A stretch of 64,000 bases of DNA from Rhodosorus marinus (taxonomy: Eukaryota > Rhodophyta > Stylonematophyceae > Stylonematales > Stylonemataceae), in contig JAMWBK010000004.1 in assembly GCA_029953675.1 (NCBI GenBank), positions 2,841,001 through 2,905,000 on the forward strand. The letters are read 5' to 3'. The notes beneath the pieces were generated by a model. The model did not search any database. It saw only the letters and a program-made list of their open reading frames with translations, and had not been told where the DNA came from. Of the stretch, positions 21,640-32,737 are shown in pieces. The position numbers were made by a program, and so were the translations under genes. Positions within the stretch are counted from its first letter, which is position 1, and each line of letters opens with the position of its first letter.

Positions 21640-22026
21640 CTAATACTCTTGAGATGCGTCTTTGGCCTCCTTCTTCTTCGGTGTGAGGACGGAGTGGATG
21701 TTCGGCAGCACACCTCCCGCTGCGATGGTGACACCACTGAGAAGCTTGTTCAACTCTTCGTCGTTTCTAACCGCTAGCTGAATATGACGGGGGATGATCC
21801 TAGTCTTCTTGTTGTCCCTCGCCGCATTGCCAGCTAATTCAAGAACTTCAGCAGTAAGGTACTCCAACACCGCAGCAAGATAAACAGGAGCTCCAGCTCC
21901 TACTCGATCAGCGTATCCGCCCTTTCGCAAATGTCTATGAATTCTTCCAACCGGAAACTGCAGTCCAGCCTTCTTCGTACGCGAAACTGCGCTCTTCTTC
22001 GTCTTTCCATCAGCCTTCGGTGCCAT
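21640..22026 (-). CDS. H2A: Histone H2A, H2A.X-type tail, 128 aa
   Basis: An intronless frame from ATG 22026 to TAG 21640. The sequence is a typical H2A: basic N-tail, then [17 protein letters not shown], the acidic-patch helix and [20 protein letters not shown]. It ends ASQEY, that is S-Q-E plus an aromatic residue, the phosphorylation motif of H2A.X used in DNA double-strand-break signalling. H2A pairs with H2B on the nucleosome surface. The leader on the coding strand is G/T-rich (22027-22130). No partner histone gene is adjacent, so this is not part of a clustered histone array within the window. Confidence 0.98.
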   Translation of the reverse strand: MAPKADGKTKKSAVSRTKKAGLQFPVGRIHRHLRKGGYADRVGAGAPVYLAAVLEYLTAEVLELAGNAARDNKKTRIIPRHIQLAVRNDEELNKLLSGVTIAAGGVLPNIHSVLTPKKKEAKDASQEY

Positions 22027-22686
22027 TTTTTCTCGTAATTAATATAAACAACAAAAACACTATAAAACTCCTCGAAACAAACAAAAAAACCCTCCACTTT
22101 CACTCTTTTCAAAGCGAAGCTTCCCACATTTCCCCAGCTCCATCACCTCCCCGACCATATTTATACTATCGATCCCATAACATCATCCCATTTCCAAAAA
22201 TATAGAATAATATAAATTAATTCAGAATTTCTTTCGATCTTCTGGCGACAATTTCCCTGAAAGCCAATCATATTAATGATCAACTTGCTGTCGCCAAAAA
22301 ATACTCCCCACTTTATCATGATTGAATCCCACGAATTTTGCATCAAGCGGAGCAATAAATGATTGACGTTCCAATGATTCATTTGACAGGCTGTCTCTGG
22401 GTGCTCTGGGGCTGTTGTGGTTGGCTCGCTCTGGCACTATCGACAAGCTCTCGTGGCTTGCGATTGGGTTGCATCTAGGATCGGATGTTGATGGAAAAGG
22501 GTTCTGTCACTGTAGATGCCGATAGAAGAGGTGCCTCTCATCGCTCCTGATGTAATTTCTAAATAAGTTCCCCCCATATCCCTGCGAGTCCTGCAACCCC
22601 TGCAGATGAATGCTTGTGGGTCAAGAAAAAATATTGGGCTTTAATCTTGGAGTAGCTCTCTCGTTTCATGGATATCTCCCGACTAA
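22027..22686. other. H2A upstream region
   Basis: 22027-22160 is C/A-rich on the plus strand (leader of the minus-strand H2A) and 22180-22330 is AT-rich. No ORF is supported, and I could not identify known histone promoter elements. Confidence 0.4.
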
Positions 22687-22815
22687 CTACCTCTCTTCTG
22701 GTGGAGAGTCACGCGCTCGCCTTGAGATGAAGTAGATAACGGCACATAGTGCCCCCACCACGGCTACGGTCAGCATGAAGAACCGAACGGCGTTCTCGTC
22801 AATGGTATTGACCAT
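22687..22815 (-). CDS. Possible tail-anchored membrane protein, last exon only
   Basis: A minus-strand frame ending at 22687 encodes a hydrophobic helix (FFMLTVAVVGALCAVIYFIS) followed by RRARDSPPEER, a good single membrane span with a basic-then-polar tail. An ATG at 22815 gives only 42 residues, but the frame is open upstream. A G/T-rich (minus) leader at about 23700-23870 suggests a spliced gene between about 23690 and 22687. A short piece near 23680 (NLLVDRGDKLS) resembles the start of an R-SNARE coiled coil, but I could not build a consistent model. Identity unknown. Confidence 0.3.
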   Translation of the reverse strand: MVNTIDENAVRFFMLTVAVVGALCAVIYFISRRARDSPPEER

Positions 22816-24454
22816 GGTACATGCACCGCTCACTGCCCGCCTGCTTTCTTCGTTGCCCACCCGAGAAGGTCCTACAGTGGTTTCGAATGCAGGTTTCAAA
22901 TAGTCATATCGATCGATGTGCCTTCGTGCTTAGCCATTGGGCATCTTGGCGGAGGGGCACAGTTCTCCGGCGAAACCGTACTCTCATCTTGATGAATGCT
23001 GAGCTGAGCCAAGAAGCCACAAATGAGGCCCCCAGTGCCTCAGGTCGTGCTACACTACTTTCGTTGGGTACGGGACTGGCAGTAGGAACTGGCTGTAGGA
23101 ACTCCAATGGTCTGGAGCAAGAATAGAACGGTTACGCGCGGTTGAGGTTACGGAAGTGAAGGCTAAAGTCAACATCTATGAGTTGGGTCCTGGGAGGGTT
23201 CGCATCTTCCGTTTACACGCGTATTCAATTGGTACCTTGTAGGTATGTCACAGCGCATTGAGAGTGTAGTGCTGCGCTACTTTTGGTAGCTGCCGAGCAA
23301 GGACTACAGGGTGGATGGGTACGGGTGGGGCATACTCCCAACATCTGCAGTCCGCATATTCCTCCGTGCTCAGCAATCGCTTACGTTATCTGGGATTTGA
23401 CCCGTGGATACTGCATGAACAAGGACCAGTTCAACTCGAAAAGTACTCTCCTGTATCCAGGCCAATCAATGCTCTCTCTCGATCCCTGCACTGCGAAGAA
23501 TTGTTATCAACGAGCTTCTCCACACACACAAGCAGAGCAACTTTAAAAAACAAATTATCAAATTCCTGGCCGAATAGCGATACTGGAACTGTATGTTTTT
23601 CTGGTCAGAAACGCAAATCAAACTGACAACTTGTCTCCGCGGTCCACGAGGAGATTTGTGGACCTCCTCAACATGCTCATCAGCCAACTCTTTCTCTTAA
23701 AAAACAGAAAAAAAAGGTGCCTTTTCCAATATGTCTTCCCGTTCATTGAGCTATCCGTTTATAACTCACAAATCAAACAAGAAAAATCTACCCCTAGAAA
23801 ACAACACAATACCATTAATTAAGCTCATAATTCACGGAAATATTTGCCTAACCCCCCAGAAAAACACCATGATATATCGGCCGAAACCGGATAAAATGCG
23901 AAACCCCTGAAGAATGTTTCAATGCACAGAGACTATTGTATCCTAGGGGGTATGATTTATCTAAATATTCGATCCGTACTATTGTTCAATCGATAAATGA
24001 CTTTAATAGAAATTAAAAGTTATTTGTACATACTAGTAAATATTGATGTCCTTCAATACCTAAGGGTTGGGATGATCTTGACATTTAGTTAATGAAGATA
24101 TCCGAAACAGATTATTTTCAATGGTAACCAGTGAAAAGTAGATTTTCTTGAATTTTGGGAGGTTGTTTGATGGATCGACTGGACGACCTCGTGGCGAGAC
24201 TAGCATGAAATGTTGAGGGAAGAGGATGGGACGCGCGATTGTCTATTGCGGCACACACTGGGAAGTGCAATTTATTTGTTGGGCAGACGGATTAGCTACG
24301 GTGTGGTTTTAATGCTATTCGGAAGCTTTTATGTCCAAAGTGAGAGTTGCAGGGACTTTGAAGAGGTTTGGATGGGGAGGTGAGGATGGGGAGGTGGGGG
24401 TGAGGTTGGTGAGAGGGGGTTGGATGGTTGATTAGTCTTTTGCGACGGGAAGAG
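22816..24454. other. Unresolved exons and spacer upstream of the sigma gene
   Basis: May contain earlier exons of the minus-strand membrane protein. 23690-23870 is C/A-rich on plus (minus-strand leader). 23930-24060 is AT-rich. 24340-24450 is G/T-rich on plus and leads into ATG 24455. The two leaders point outward, so this looks like a shared divergent promoter. Confidence 0.35.
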
Positions 24455-26020
24455 ATGAGCAGCTGTTTTGTTTCTGGTGGTTGGAAACGGGGTTTGGGAG
24501 ATGGAGGAGGAAGGAAGATTTGTGATAGGGTGCTAAGAAGTCAAGGGGCTGGTGTTTCCCGGCAAGGGGTCGACGGCAAGGCCTCTGTTCTCGTAAGTTT
24601 TTCGTTTTCAGTTGGAATCTGTGTTTGTGTCGTTTCTCATACATTGTGGATTGGCTTCGCTGTGTTTGCACTAGAGTACGAGCATTGGATTACCAGGGAC
24701 ACTGACCGATAAACGGAACCAAACAAGCCGTAGGTGGGAACCCGTTTTTGAAATCTTGCCCAAGAAGGCTAGAGAAGCTGAGTACGTCGGTGACATGGAA
24801 GGTGAGAAAAGGAGTTTGAAACGTATTAAGAAGAGTGGAAAACATGCCACTCCCGTACTCACGGCTATCTTCTGGAATATCTTTGGCCATGAAAGATCCA
24901 GCGCAATTCAACGGCGATGGCTGCGGACTTAAACCCGTGCTGAAGAGTAGACCAGAGAAAGGTGGAGAACCGGAACCGTTGAATAAACTAGCAGGTAAGA
25001 GATCATTTGAAATATGGAAGTTAGGAGTGGGAAGAATACCCTCGCCTTACGCACGTCTTGCCCTATAACTAGCAACCACTGGAGGGTCAGAACTCTCCAA
25101 GGACGATTTTCTGGCGTCTCACTATGGCCTCGTGGTGTCGATCGCGAAAAAACATGGCGGAAGTGCTGTTTCATTTGAGGACTTGATCCAGCAGGGTATG
25201 GTCGGTCTCTGCAAGGCTTATGAGAGGTTTGATAGTGAAAGGGGTGTAAAGTTCAGCTCATATGCGACGCATTGGATTCGATATGAGGTGCAGTCGGCTA
25301 GAAGGAACGAGAGGTGAGTTCAGATTTAATCCAATCCAAAGCCACGATGCATTCAGCACGAGTGTTGGTAGCTTTTGATTCCGGCCATGCCTCACAATGG
25401 GTTGGCTCGCTTGTTCAGGTTGATACGCCACCCGAAGCATGTTCATGACTTTGACGATAAGATTAGGCGCGCAGTCAGGCAATCGGTTAGGAAGCGCGGA
25501 AGAATACCGAGATTGGAGGAGCTAGCGAAGGATATTGGAATTCCGAAATCGAAGGTAGGCTTGCTTATGGAACTTGCTATGGCCATTGCTGGCCCCAGCA
25601 GGCCAGCTATCGACTCTTCCGGAATCGCTGAGGTTTGCTAAACTACATTGAGATACGTAGGTGTCGGAAAAGTTGTCCCACAGAAGGAGCTGCCTGTCTC
25701 TCGCAAAAGGCAACGAGCTCGCCGACAAGAAAAGGAGTCGGGCGTGTCCGGAGAGAAGATTAATGAGGGATAGTTTGAAAGAGCACGTAGATCGGGGGCT
25801 GACAGAGGCGCTCAGCAATCGCGAGCAGCTTGTGATCAGAAAGAAATTTGCTCTTGACTGTGCGGAAGCTCCTGGGTTGGGTGACCTTGCTCGGCAGTTG
25901 AGCGTTTCGAGCAGTCGCGTAAGACAGATTGAAAAAGCTGCTCTGGATAAGATGAGAAGGCACTATCTGCAGCAAGGGGAAACGCACCTTGACTTGCTTT
26001 ATTTATCTTCGAATCTCTGA
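24455..26020 (+). CDS. SIG: Plastid RNA polymerase sigma-70 factor, 366 aa
   Basis: Six exons with consistent phases: 24455-24592, 24675-24801, 24896-24994, 25073-25313, 25419-25554, 25661-26020. The N-terminus (MSSCFVSGGWKRG) carries the FV plastid motif after a G/T-rich leader. Region 2 is clear: FEDLIQQGMVGLCKAYERFD, then GVKFSSYATHWIRYEV, the segments that bind core polymerase and melt the -10 element. Region 3 follows (RIPRLEELAKDIGIPKSKV), and region 4 ends with the helix-turn-helix LGDLARQLSVSSSRVRQIEKAALDKMR (in part) that contacts the -35 box. It directs the plastid-encoded bacterial-type RNA polymerase. Region 1.1 is absent and region 1.2 is short or unrecognisable. The third exon is the least certain. 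Confidence 0.88.
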
Positions 26021-27245
26021 GTCAAGTGCACCTTCAATTCTACGACGTACTCACCGGCTTTCGCGCGTGAACGCGAAGAAGCTTTCTAACCAAGTTGTTG
26101 CTCCGGATCCTATTCGTGATTTCTGAATGAAAGGGAGGTTCCTTTCTTCGCTGTGTAACTGTAGAGTAGTTTTGTAGACCTTTTTCGGAGTTGATACATG
26201 TAATATACCTGCTTGTGTAAACCAAAACAATAGTCTTTTCCGTTGGGCTTATGATGACTGCTTTGGGGAGGGCTCTTAGCTGGACAGTAGGACCCCCTGG
26301 TGCTTGGCTGTGCAGGAGAGGTTGACCTGAAGTTTGAACGGAAGCTTGACCGCTCGGTGGAATTGAACCATGTGTCGCGCCGCCCAAATGGGCGAATGTT
26401 GAGTGAGCGAAGCTAGCGTAAGATTGTTCCAAACCTGCCCATAAGCGCATACCTGCATTCATGTTATACGTCAGCACAGGAAGATGAGGTCTAGACAGAG
26501 ACTTGAGGGGCACTGACTCGTCACGCGGACACTACTAACCGAATAGCTAAAACTTGCAAAGACTAGTACAGTTTTCCATGTCATCCCCATAGTAGATTTC
26601 TGATCAGTAGCTATTCGCCTCTATTCCAGCGCTACCGAGGATTGTGAGATTGCCCTCTATCTCGAGAAGTCCTGAGAGTGGAGAGCAAGATGCTTCTATC
26701 CCGGCGACAAATGAGAAATTGCCCGTTCGATCCAGGTTCTGAATCACACCAGTGTGCTTTTTGTTGTCAAAGTAGTGCGAGGAAGTGAACTGGGTAAACG
26801 AACGAGGACATCCAGCACCGTATACAGAAGCAGGTATTCGTGGCGGTTCAAGTCAAGAGCCTTTGTAGTAGAGACACTTACAAGCTTCGCTTCTGAAGGT
26901 CAGAATAAATGCACAGTGGAGAGCCGATCACGGCCATGCATGCGGGTCTCGCCAACCCGGAGAGATCTTAGAAGGCTAGGATGTAGATCTGGTCAGCTGT
27001 AAGTTCCTGCTTCTTCTGCGCGGGGTGGAAGTCTCTTGTAGCCTTGCCGCATTCATCCACATCGTCCTGGCGACGAGTGATAGTCGTGCTCACTCGCTGA
27101 GCGAATGAGCTGAATATGCAGTCCACGTCCTGAGTCTGGTGGGTCACTGTTTGTAAAGAAGGCTTGAAGCAGAAATGCGCTGGGAGGAGAGGATCGTCAA
27201 GGAGCTGCGGGGAAATGCGGGATGTATGACATGTGTCATTGAGAC
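26021..27245. other. Spacer without a supported gene
   Basis: Minus-strand stretches open at 26040-26513 and within 26968-27245 show low-complexity or shadow sequence only. Unlike other intergenic regions, no clear G/T-rich leader precedes the SNARE gene at 27246, so an upstream non-coding exon may be missing from that model. Confidence 0.35.
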
Positions 27246-28121
27246 ATGAAAGTTTCTGATTGGGTTCACGTGCATAGTAGAGCGAGTACAGCTCTTGAGG
27301 AAGCTGAGGAGGCTGTGAAGTTCTTGACAACCGTTGAAAGGGATGGCGCAGCTTATATGGCAAGGAAGAGGCTTGATGTCTTGGGGAAAGAGATCGATCG
27401 CCTAAGGTTGGAAGTGCTCCGTTCTTGTGAACAACACCTGTTTTGACTAGAGAGCTGATTTGTAGAATGTACCTCTTCCGACTTGTGCAGGTTGACAATT
27501 GGTGATGATGAAGCATCCCATGGCGTAAGTTTTGATCAAACTCTAGATAGGTGCTGCTGTGGTGGAATCTCAAAGGTCTTTTTGGTGCAGGAAATTCGTC
27601 AGCGGAGGGATATCATAGCTGCGTTTGAGAATAAGCAAGCTGGCTTGGATGTTCAGATGCAGAACTATACCGGGCTTACTGGCGATAGGGCGGAGCTCCT
27701 AGGAGGTCGGATACAGCATGAACGGCAGGGTTCTGGCTCGATTTCTTCTATGCTGCATGCTCAGGAGAAGGCGATGAAGGAACAAGATCAGCACATCGAG
27801 AGCATGAGTGGCGCCGCCCGGAATACTAAAATGATTGCCGCGGAAATACAACGAGAGGTAAGAAAAGGGCAGACTCTGTCAACGGCTGGTTGAATAAACC
27901 CGCTCATGGAATCGCTTTTGTCGGCAAATCAGGTAGACGAGCAAATGCACCTTCTCGATGGGCTTGAAAGCGGGCTGACCTCCGCCGGAAGGGAAATCAG
28001 AAATGCAAACGAGAACGTTAGTAGCACCCCTAGAAATCCCTACGATCTGAAAGCTTTTTGTACGCTTTTATGGCCATTGGTCCTATTGTTGCTAGTCCTC
28101 TTCTGGTTCTTGGGACACTGA
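27246..28121 (+). CDS. Qc-type SNARE (syntaxin-6/8-like), 216 aa
   Basis: Four exons with matching phases: 27246-27406, 27491-27524, 27591-27857, 27933-28121. An N-terminal helical region (TALEEAEEAVKFLTTVERD) is followed by a heptad-repeat SNARE motif, with EQDQHIESMSGAARN, then the glutamine-containing stretch EIQREVDEQMHLLDGL spanning an intron. A C-terminal membrane anchor (LLWPLVLLLLVLFWFLG) ends two residues later, the layout of a tail-anchored SNARE. Q-SNAREs pair with three partner helices to drive fusion of Golgi, endosomal or vacuolar membranes. The Qc assignment rests on the E-x-x-E-Q-x-x-L-L-D spacing typical of syntaxin 6/8; a Qb role is possible. The ATG at 27246 is not preceded by the usual leader, so an extra 5' exon cannot be excluded. 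Confidence 0.65.
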
Positions 28122-29764
28122 CGCTCGTAGGCACCGGTCCTCGTTGTAGACACTGTACATGTTATCTTATTGTGCATAAAACCCAGAGCTTAACTGAACA
28201 GCGGCGATCTCCGAGCCTTTCACCTGGACCGCGGCGATCTCCGAGCCTTTCACCTGGACCGCGGCGGCCTGGGATTCCAGAGAGAGGATTATCCGTCCGT
28301 TTGCTAGCAATCCAAACACTACGCTTCTCTCCACACGAACACCGCTTTGTCCTAGCGTTGGTATAGTAGAGCTCTATGCATACCGCTGATACCTGCCAGT
28401 CGATGTGATCACTAGCTCGTACTGGTTCTGAGAGTTTCTGATACTTGTCTGGATAGATTCAAGAAGATGTGCTCAAGCCTGTCAGCCACATCTTCGACCT
28501 GTCCCATGCTGGTTCTGGTGAAGGAGCTTCTTCAGATTCGATCCTTGATTGTGAACTTGATGCTTGCCGCAATGAAGCGACAAGAATCAAACCTATTGCG
28601 GCGAACTACTGTGGTTTGTGGATGACGTACATTTCCCGCTCATTGGGTGAAGAGCGATTATGCCAGGGCCTAGATTGTTCCGTGGATAGTCGCAGGTTGG
28701 TTCGACAGTCACTTCTAGTCTTCATTGTCGTAGCTGCGTCGCCAGTGTGGCTCTCACAATCTGGCTGTTAGGTCTCCCGCTCCCCGGGATTGCGGACCAC
28801 GCATATCGTAGTACGCTCACGTTGGGTAGAACGATTCCACCACTAACCACAACCTACAAGCCTCTGGGAATGGCGAGATGACGCGCTCCGCACCGAGCTG
28901 GCAAGGCGGCTCCATCGATGGCACTACATCCAACAAGAACCAGTGGCCTATGTTGCCTATGTTGTTTACAACCTGCGACCAGACATCATCGCCACCCATC
29001 AGACGTTTCAGAGCTAGCAGCGGCGATTCTACTATTGAAACTTCACTAGCTAATCGAAAAGGTTTTAAAGTTGGGATTACCCTCGGCATCCCGGGGTCTC
29101 TAGGTAAGTGTAGAGGCAAAAAAAATAGGGCAAGCGACTTGTCCAGCGGATCCACACACAGAGCCGCTAGGGCCGGCTCGGCGTTCCCCTCACAAAGACC
29201 TCCTGTTGATCTCAACGCTCACGTCGCTTGGCCCAAGAACAGAGAAGCCACGCAAGAAAAGGTCCTGTAGAAACCACGTCCAGGAGTTAGCAGCAGAGGC
29301 TCCTAGGGTGTATCACATTCTCACTTACAAACCTGGAAATAATCATTTCTTCTGGAAGAGCTCACCAATCAATTCTGGGTATGCGGGGGAACTTTGTACA
29401 ACACCAGATGGAGGTTGATGAATGCAGTACGCAGATTTACAAATGGGATCAGAGTGGGAGGAGATGAATAAGAGATAGGATTTTAAGATCACGCGTTCTT
29501 GCGGTCTAGAGGATACGTGGTTAGCGAAGCCTTCAACCGGAACTTTTCTTTCTGGTCTGGTCTTCACTACTCTTTGACAACAGTTTAACTGACAGTCTTC
29601 GTCTGTTACTGGGTAACAGAAGTAACGAGTGGTGGTCAACTGAAATATTCGGCAAAAGGTAGCAGGAAGAGAACTGGTAAGCAATGCCGAAACGCAGGGT
29701 GGCCTTCAGACCGGTCTGTTGTTCTTGGGGTGGGTTTGGATGATTAAGGAGGTAAACTGGATGA
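28122..29764. other. Repeat-bearing spacer, unassigned ORFs
   Basis: Contains the 30-bp tandem repeat at 28201-28260. ORFs at 28469-28771 and 28878-29270 (the latter with an ATG, 130 codons) have no recognisable domain. About 29263-29308 matches 33403-33448, a dispersed repeat beside the integrase relic, so this stretch probably contains more retroelement debris. Confidence 0.4.
28201..28270. repeat. 30-bp tandem repeat, two exact copies
   Basis: GCGGCGATCTCCGAGCCTTT plus ten bases occurs twice without any difference (28201-28230, 28231-28260), and the start of a third copy continues as GCGGCGGCCT. Non-coding as far as I can tell. Confidence 0.95.
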
Positions 29765-30885
29765 TCATTTAGAAGAGCAGGGCGAGGATGAGGGTTCGGC
29801 AGAGGCTGGAACATAGAGTGAGCAGGTTAACAAGATGAGTACAGGCGCTTCACACGAGGTCGAGATTTCCTGGTTCCGAAGAAAAGTTCGAGCATACAAT
29901 TGTAGGCGGACACTGTCTAGCACGTCCTGCGGGCTCGCATCGTCATTCTCTTCGTGCATTGCTGGGTCTTGCTCATTAATGACTAGCTCCATAGCCAATC
30001 TCTCTGGTCGGCCTCGATTCTGAGCTGCTTTGGCTTCATGTTCCCATCGACTCTCCATACGTCTCGTTCCAAAATCGTGAAGTCCTCGTGCTCTCAACTT
30101 TGGATCGTCATTGTCATGGCTGTTTTGGTCTTCTCCGCAAGATGACCCTTTGTCATCGAAGTTTAGCCATTCGAAGACCCGTTCGTCAGCGGCATCGTCT
30201 TCTCCTCGGATGCTTTAGCTACATGGAGATCAATGGAAATGCAAAAATGATAACTTCATTAGTTCTACGCTTGCCACGGACAAAAGGATAATGAAAAACG
30301 TGCCTGCAAAAAGCGTGGTCAGTCGTCGCCTGCCGGGAATCTGACTCGCTTCAACCGCCGGCCGCAAACAGTAGAACAGCTCCTGCGCAACGGGGTCTTC
30401 TATCCACGAGAATGGGAGGTTCAGCTTCGTCGTGAAACGCACTAGTGTCTCTTCGAAGCGCTCCTTCTCGACCTCAGAAAACGGCCTGTCCTAAAACGTC
30501 AAAATCGTTCCGGAGCTCTCCAGGCCCCGGCGAGACGTCGTTGTCGGCCTGAAGCTTCTGTCCAGGTGACTTGCAGGTGTTTTCCTTGTCTGCGAAAGGA
30601 AAATAATTTACAAAAAGATTTATAAGACATCAACATGGGCGCTTGAACAAGAAGAAAACTTGCGTTTACTCGGATCTCTTCATCGTCCGGTCTCCGGAGG
30701 ATATTTGTCTGTTTTGTGCAAAGGAGAAGATGGTTCCGTGCGTAGCGGGCAGTTCCTTTGACTCTTACATTGCACCATTTGCACTCGTAGAAATAGTGCC
30801 TTTGCTTTCTATTCACCCTATCCGGGGTCCTCGTGAACAGTGCCTATATTCGCACAGTCTCGGGGTCACCAAGTTTACTCGGCAT
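29765..30885 (-). pseudogene. BED zinc-finger/hAT transposase-derived gene, internally deleted
   Basis: On the minus strand, an ATG at 30885 is followed by a BED-type finger: CKWCNVRVKGTARYARNHLL-L-C with Cx2C, then H-x-x-x-C spacing (about 30780-30700). After about 250 bases and likely introns comes a segment typical of hAT transposases just after the finger (KLNLPFSWIEDP, then LRPAVEASQIPGRRRLTT, about 30440-30310). An acidic, arginine-rich tail (about 30210-29850) then follows. The long catalytic and dimerisation core expected between these parts is missing, so the product could not transpose. It may be a dead copy, or a host gene keeping only the DNA-binding end. Exon limits are approximate. 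Confidence 0.5.
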
Positions 30886-31984
30886 TTTATGGATCCCCGT
30901 TTCCCTGCCCCTTCTCAAAATACCCAAAGTTGTCACCGTAAATAGCTCCTCCCAAGCCAACCGAGATGCATATCTGGTTCTAACGACTACACGCCCAATG
31001 CTTCTTATCTGATTTCTTTCAAAGTAGTATCAGAGACCACAGAAATGGATATCTACGTGATCCCCTTCTGAACCCCCTCCCTCCCACAGACAGACCCAAG
31101 CTCGGCAAGTGCGGAGCACTGTGGAGGCGCGATGAATTGAATGCGGATTCGAACGCGGCCATCATCATATCCCAACAGTGTTGGTCTGTTCCCAGCGGAA
31201 GAGACGGGAACACATTGGGAGCAGAGCGGAACAGAGGGGAAACCTCGTTTCTGCTTTGGAAGGAATGGATCCTTTAACGGAGAACGTAAAGAAATAGGAT
31301 CTTCCGATGCGGGGGGTGGGGGGAAGCAAGACATTCATTGGAAGTGACTCCTTGGGAGGTTTCTCCTCCCATTGCTCCCAATTGCCGGGTATGATCACAC
31401 TCGACCCCCGAAGTTCCATGTGATTTTCTCCTTCCCAATGCGGGCTGCCCCTCCAAATTACTTTGCTATTCAATATCCCATTTTATATCTTGATTTAGCC
31501 TTGAGTTTAAATAATAATAAAATGAAAAGAGCGTTTAAAAAGTTCCCCTATCCCCCCAGCACTAGAATATGGAAAACAGAGACGAGCAGTCAAAACACTT
31601 CAAAGAAACTCTATGAGCGCCTTTGAAGATAGGGTTTGTCGGTACTAAGCAACGCAACGTAACTTTCTGGAGATCCTGTCCAACGTGGTAACCCCCCAAG
31701 GCTAATTCCCCTGCAATAGGATGTGTAACCATATTTACGTTTATTCTAGTCCTTTCTTAGCTTCTACGTTGTATATCTTCTAAAGTTTTACCTAGTTGTT
31801 GTATATTTATGGTATTATTTTAAGGTGTGTATATCTATTTGATTATGCTACATTACTAGGAAATAAAATGTATCTTATAATGTTTCCCGAACTTGGCATA
31901 TGATATACGATATTTATATAGTTTTTACGGTATATTCAGGGAAATATGAGTACTTGAATAAGGCAGGGCATCATCCTCCAGAAT
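30886..31984. other. Spacer without a supported gene
   Basis: Minus-strand frames at 31053-31473 overlap each other in different frames and show no conserved motif. 31700-31960 is strongly AT-rich. Nothing further is recognised. Confidence 0.4.
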
Positions 31985-32452
31985 GTGGTCGAACATCACC
32001 GCTCGATTGAAACGAGCATTTTGGTTGCTCTAGAAGTCTACGATTGCATGGGTGGTCTCAAGCCCAACCTCAACCATGAAGCATCTTACCGTCTATTACC
32101 GTCCAAATTACTTCCTTTAATACGCTATGTTGAGTTTTCTAGCTACTTTTTAAAGAAAGAGGCTAAAAAAATATCAAAATGGGAAGAATTTATTCGAATT
32201 TTTGGTACGCGATACCTGGTAACACGTACGTTACGCGGTAACCAAATGGTAACAGAAATGGTTCCACTCATCATCGAGTGCTTTGGTTTAGTTGATTGTG
32301 TCGGCTCTCGCTGGCTTCGTGAGCTCTTTCGTCAAAGCCCAAGTCGTCTTGATAGCCTCCTCACGGAGCTGTCCTTGGCCTTATGGCGTTCCAACGCGGC
32401 TTTATTGTTCGACGCGCGTCATCAGCGTCTTGTTTCTCGCTTCTCCGGGTAG
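31985..32452 (+). pseudogene. Unknown ORF family member (copy B), 155 codons, no start codon
   Basis: An open frame of 155 codons begins at GTG after an upstream stop; the first in-frame ATG is at about codon 22. The protein is helical and charged, rich in Leu and Arg, with no recognised domain; segments include EEFIRIFGTRYLVTRTLRG and LFRQSPSRLDSLLTELSL. Its C-terminus matches the fragment at 5130-5219 at protein level. A diverged, frame-broken duplicate of its last 60 codons follows at about 32540-32690 (pattern W-L-x3-F-R-x2-P-x-R-L-x-S-L-L-T). A multicopy family with protein-level conservation suggests a mobile element ORF or an expanded gene. This copy looks 5'-truncated. Confidence 0.45.
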
Positions 32453-32539
32453 TTAGGCTCTGATAAACTGATGATGATGATGATGCATGGTAAGCAGAAA
32501 ATGGTAACAACATTTCCTGTCGGTGTTACTTCCTAGTGG

Positions 32540-32690
32540 GCTTTTGCTGGCTTGATTGTCCCTTTCGCAATGACCCTGGACGTCTTGCTAGCCTTCTCAC
32601 TCACGGAGCTTTCGTTGACAATATTGCACTCTAGCGCTACTGTTGTTGTTGCACACACGTCATCAGGATCTCAATTTACGCTCTGCAGTG
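32540..32690 (+). pseudogene. Diverged duplicate of the unknown ORF C-terminus (copy C)
   Basis: The sequence tracks 32301-32440 with many substitutions and small indels: GGCTTTTGCTGGCTT for GGCTCTCGCTGGCTT, CGTCTTGCTAGCCTTCTCA for CGTCTTGATAGCCTCCTCA, and CACACGTCATCAGGATCT for GCGCGTCATCAGCGTCTT. The frame is lost towards the end. It is an old tandem duplication of the ORF copy just upstream. Confidence 0.5.
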
Positions 32691-32737
32691 CAGCTATGTT
32701 ATGATAAGCGCATGATCCTGAGAAACCGGGTTTATCT

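Noticed and set aside
25633-25660. 28-nt intron in the sigma gene
   Set aside because: An earlier donor at 25555 gives a normal 106-bp intron in the same phase and a better alignment to sigma region 3.
26968-27573. 201-codon minus-strand frame
   Set aside because: It runs antisense through exons and introns of the SNARE gene, whose phases and membrane anchor are convincing; it starts at a non-ATG codon.
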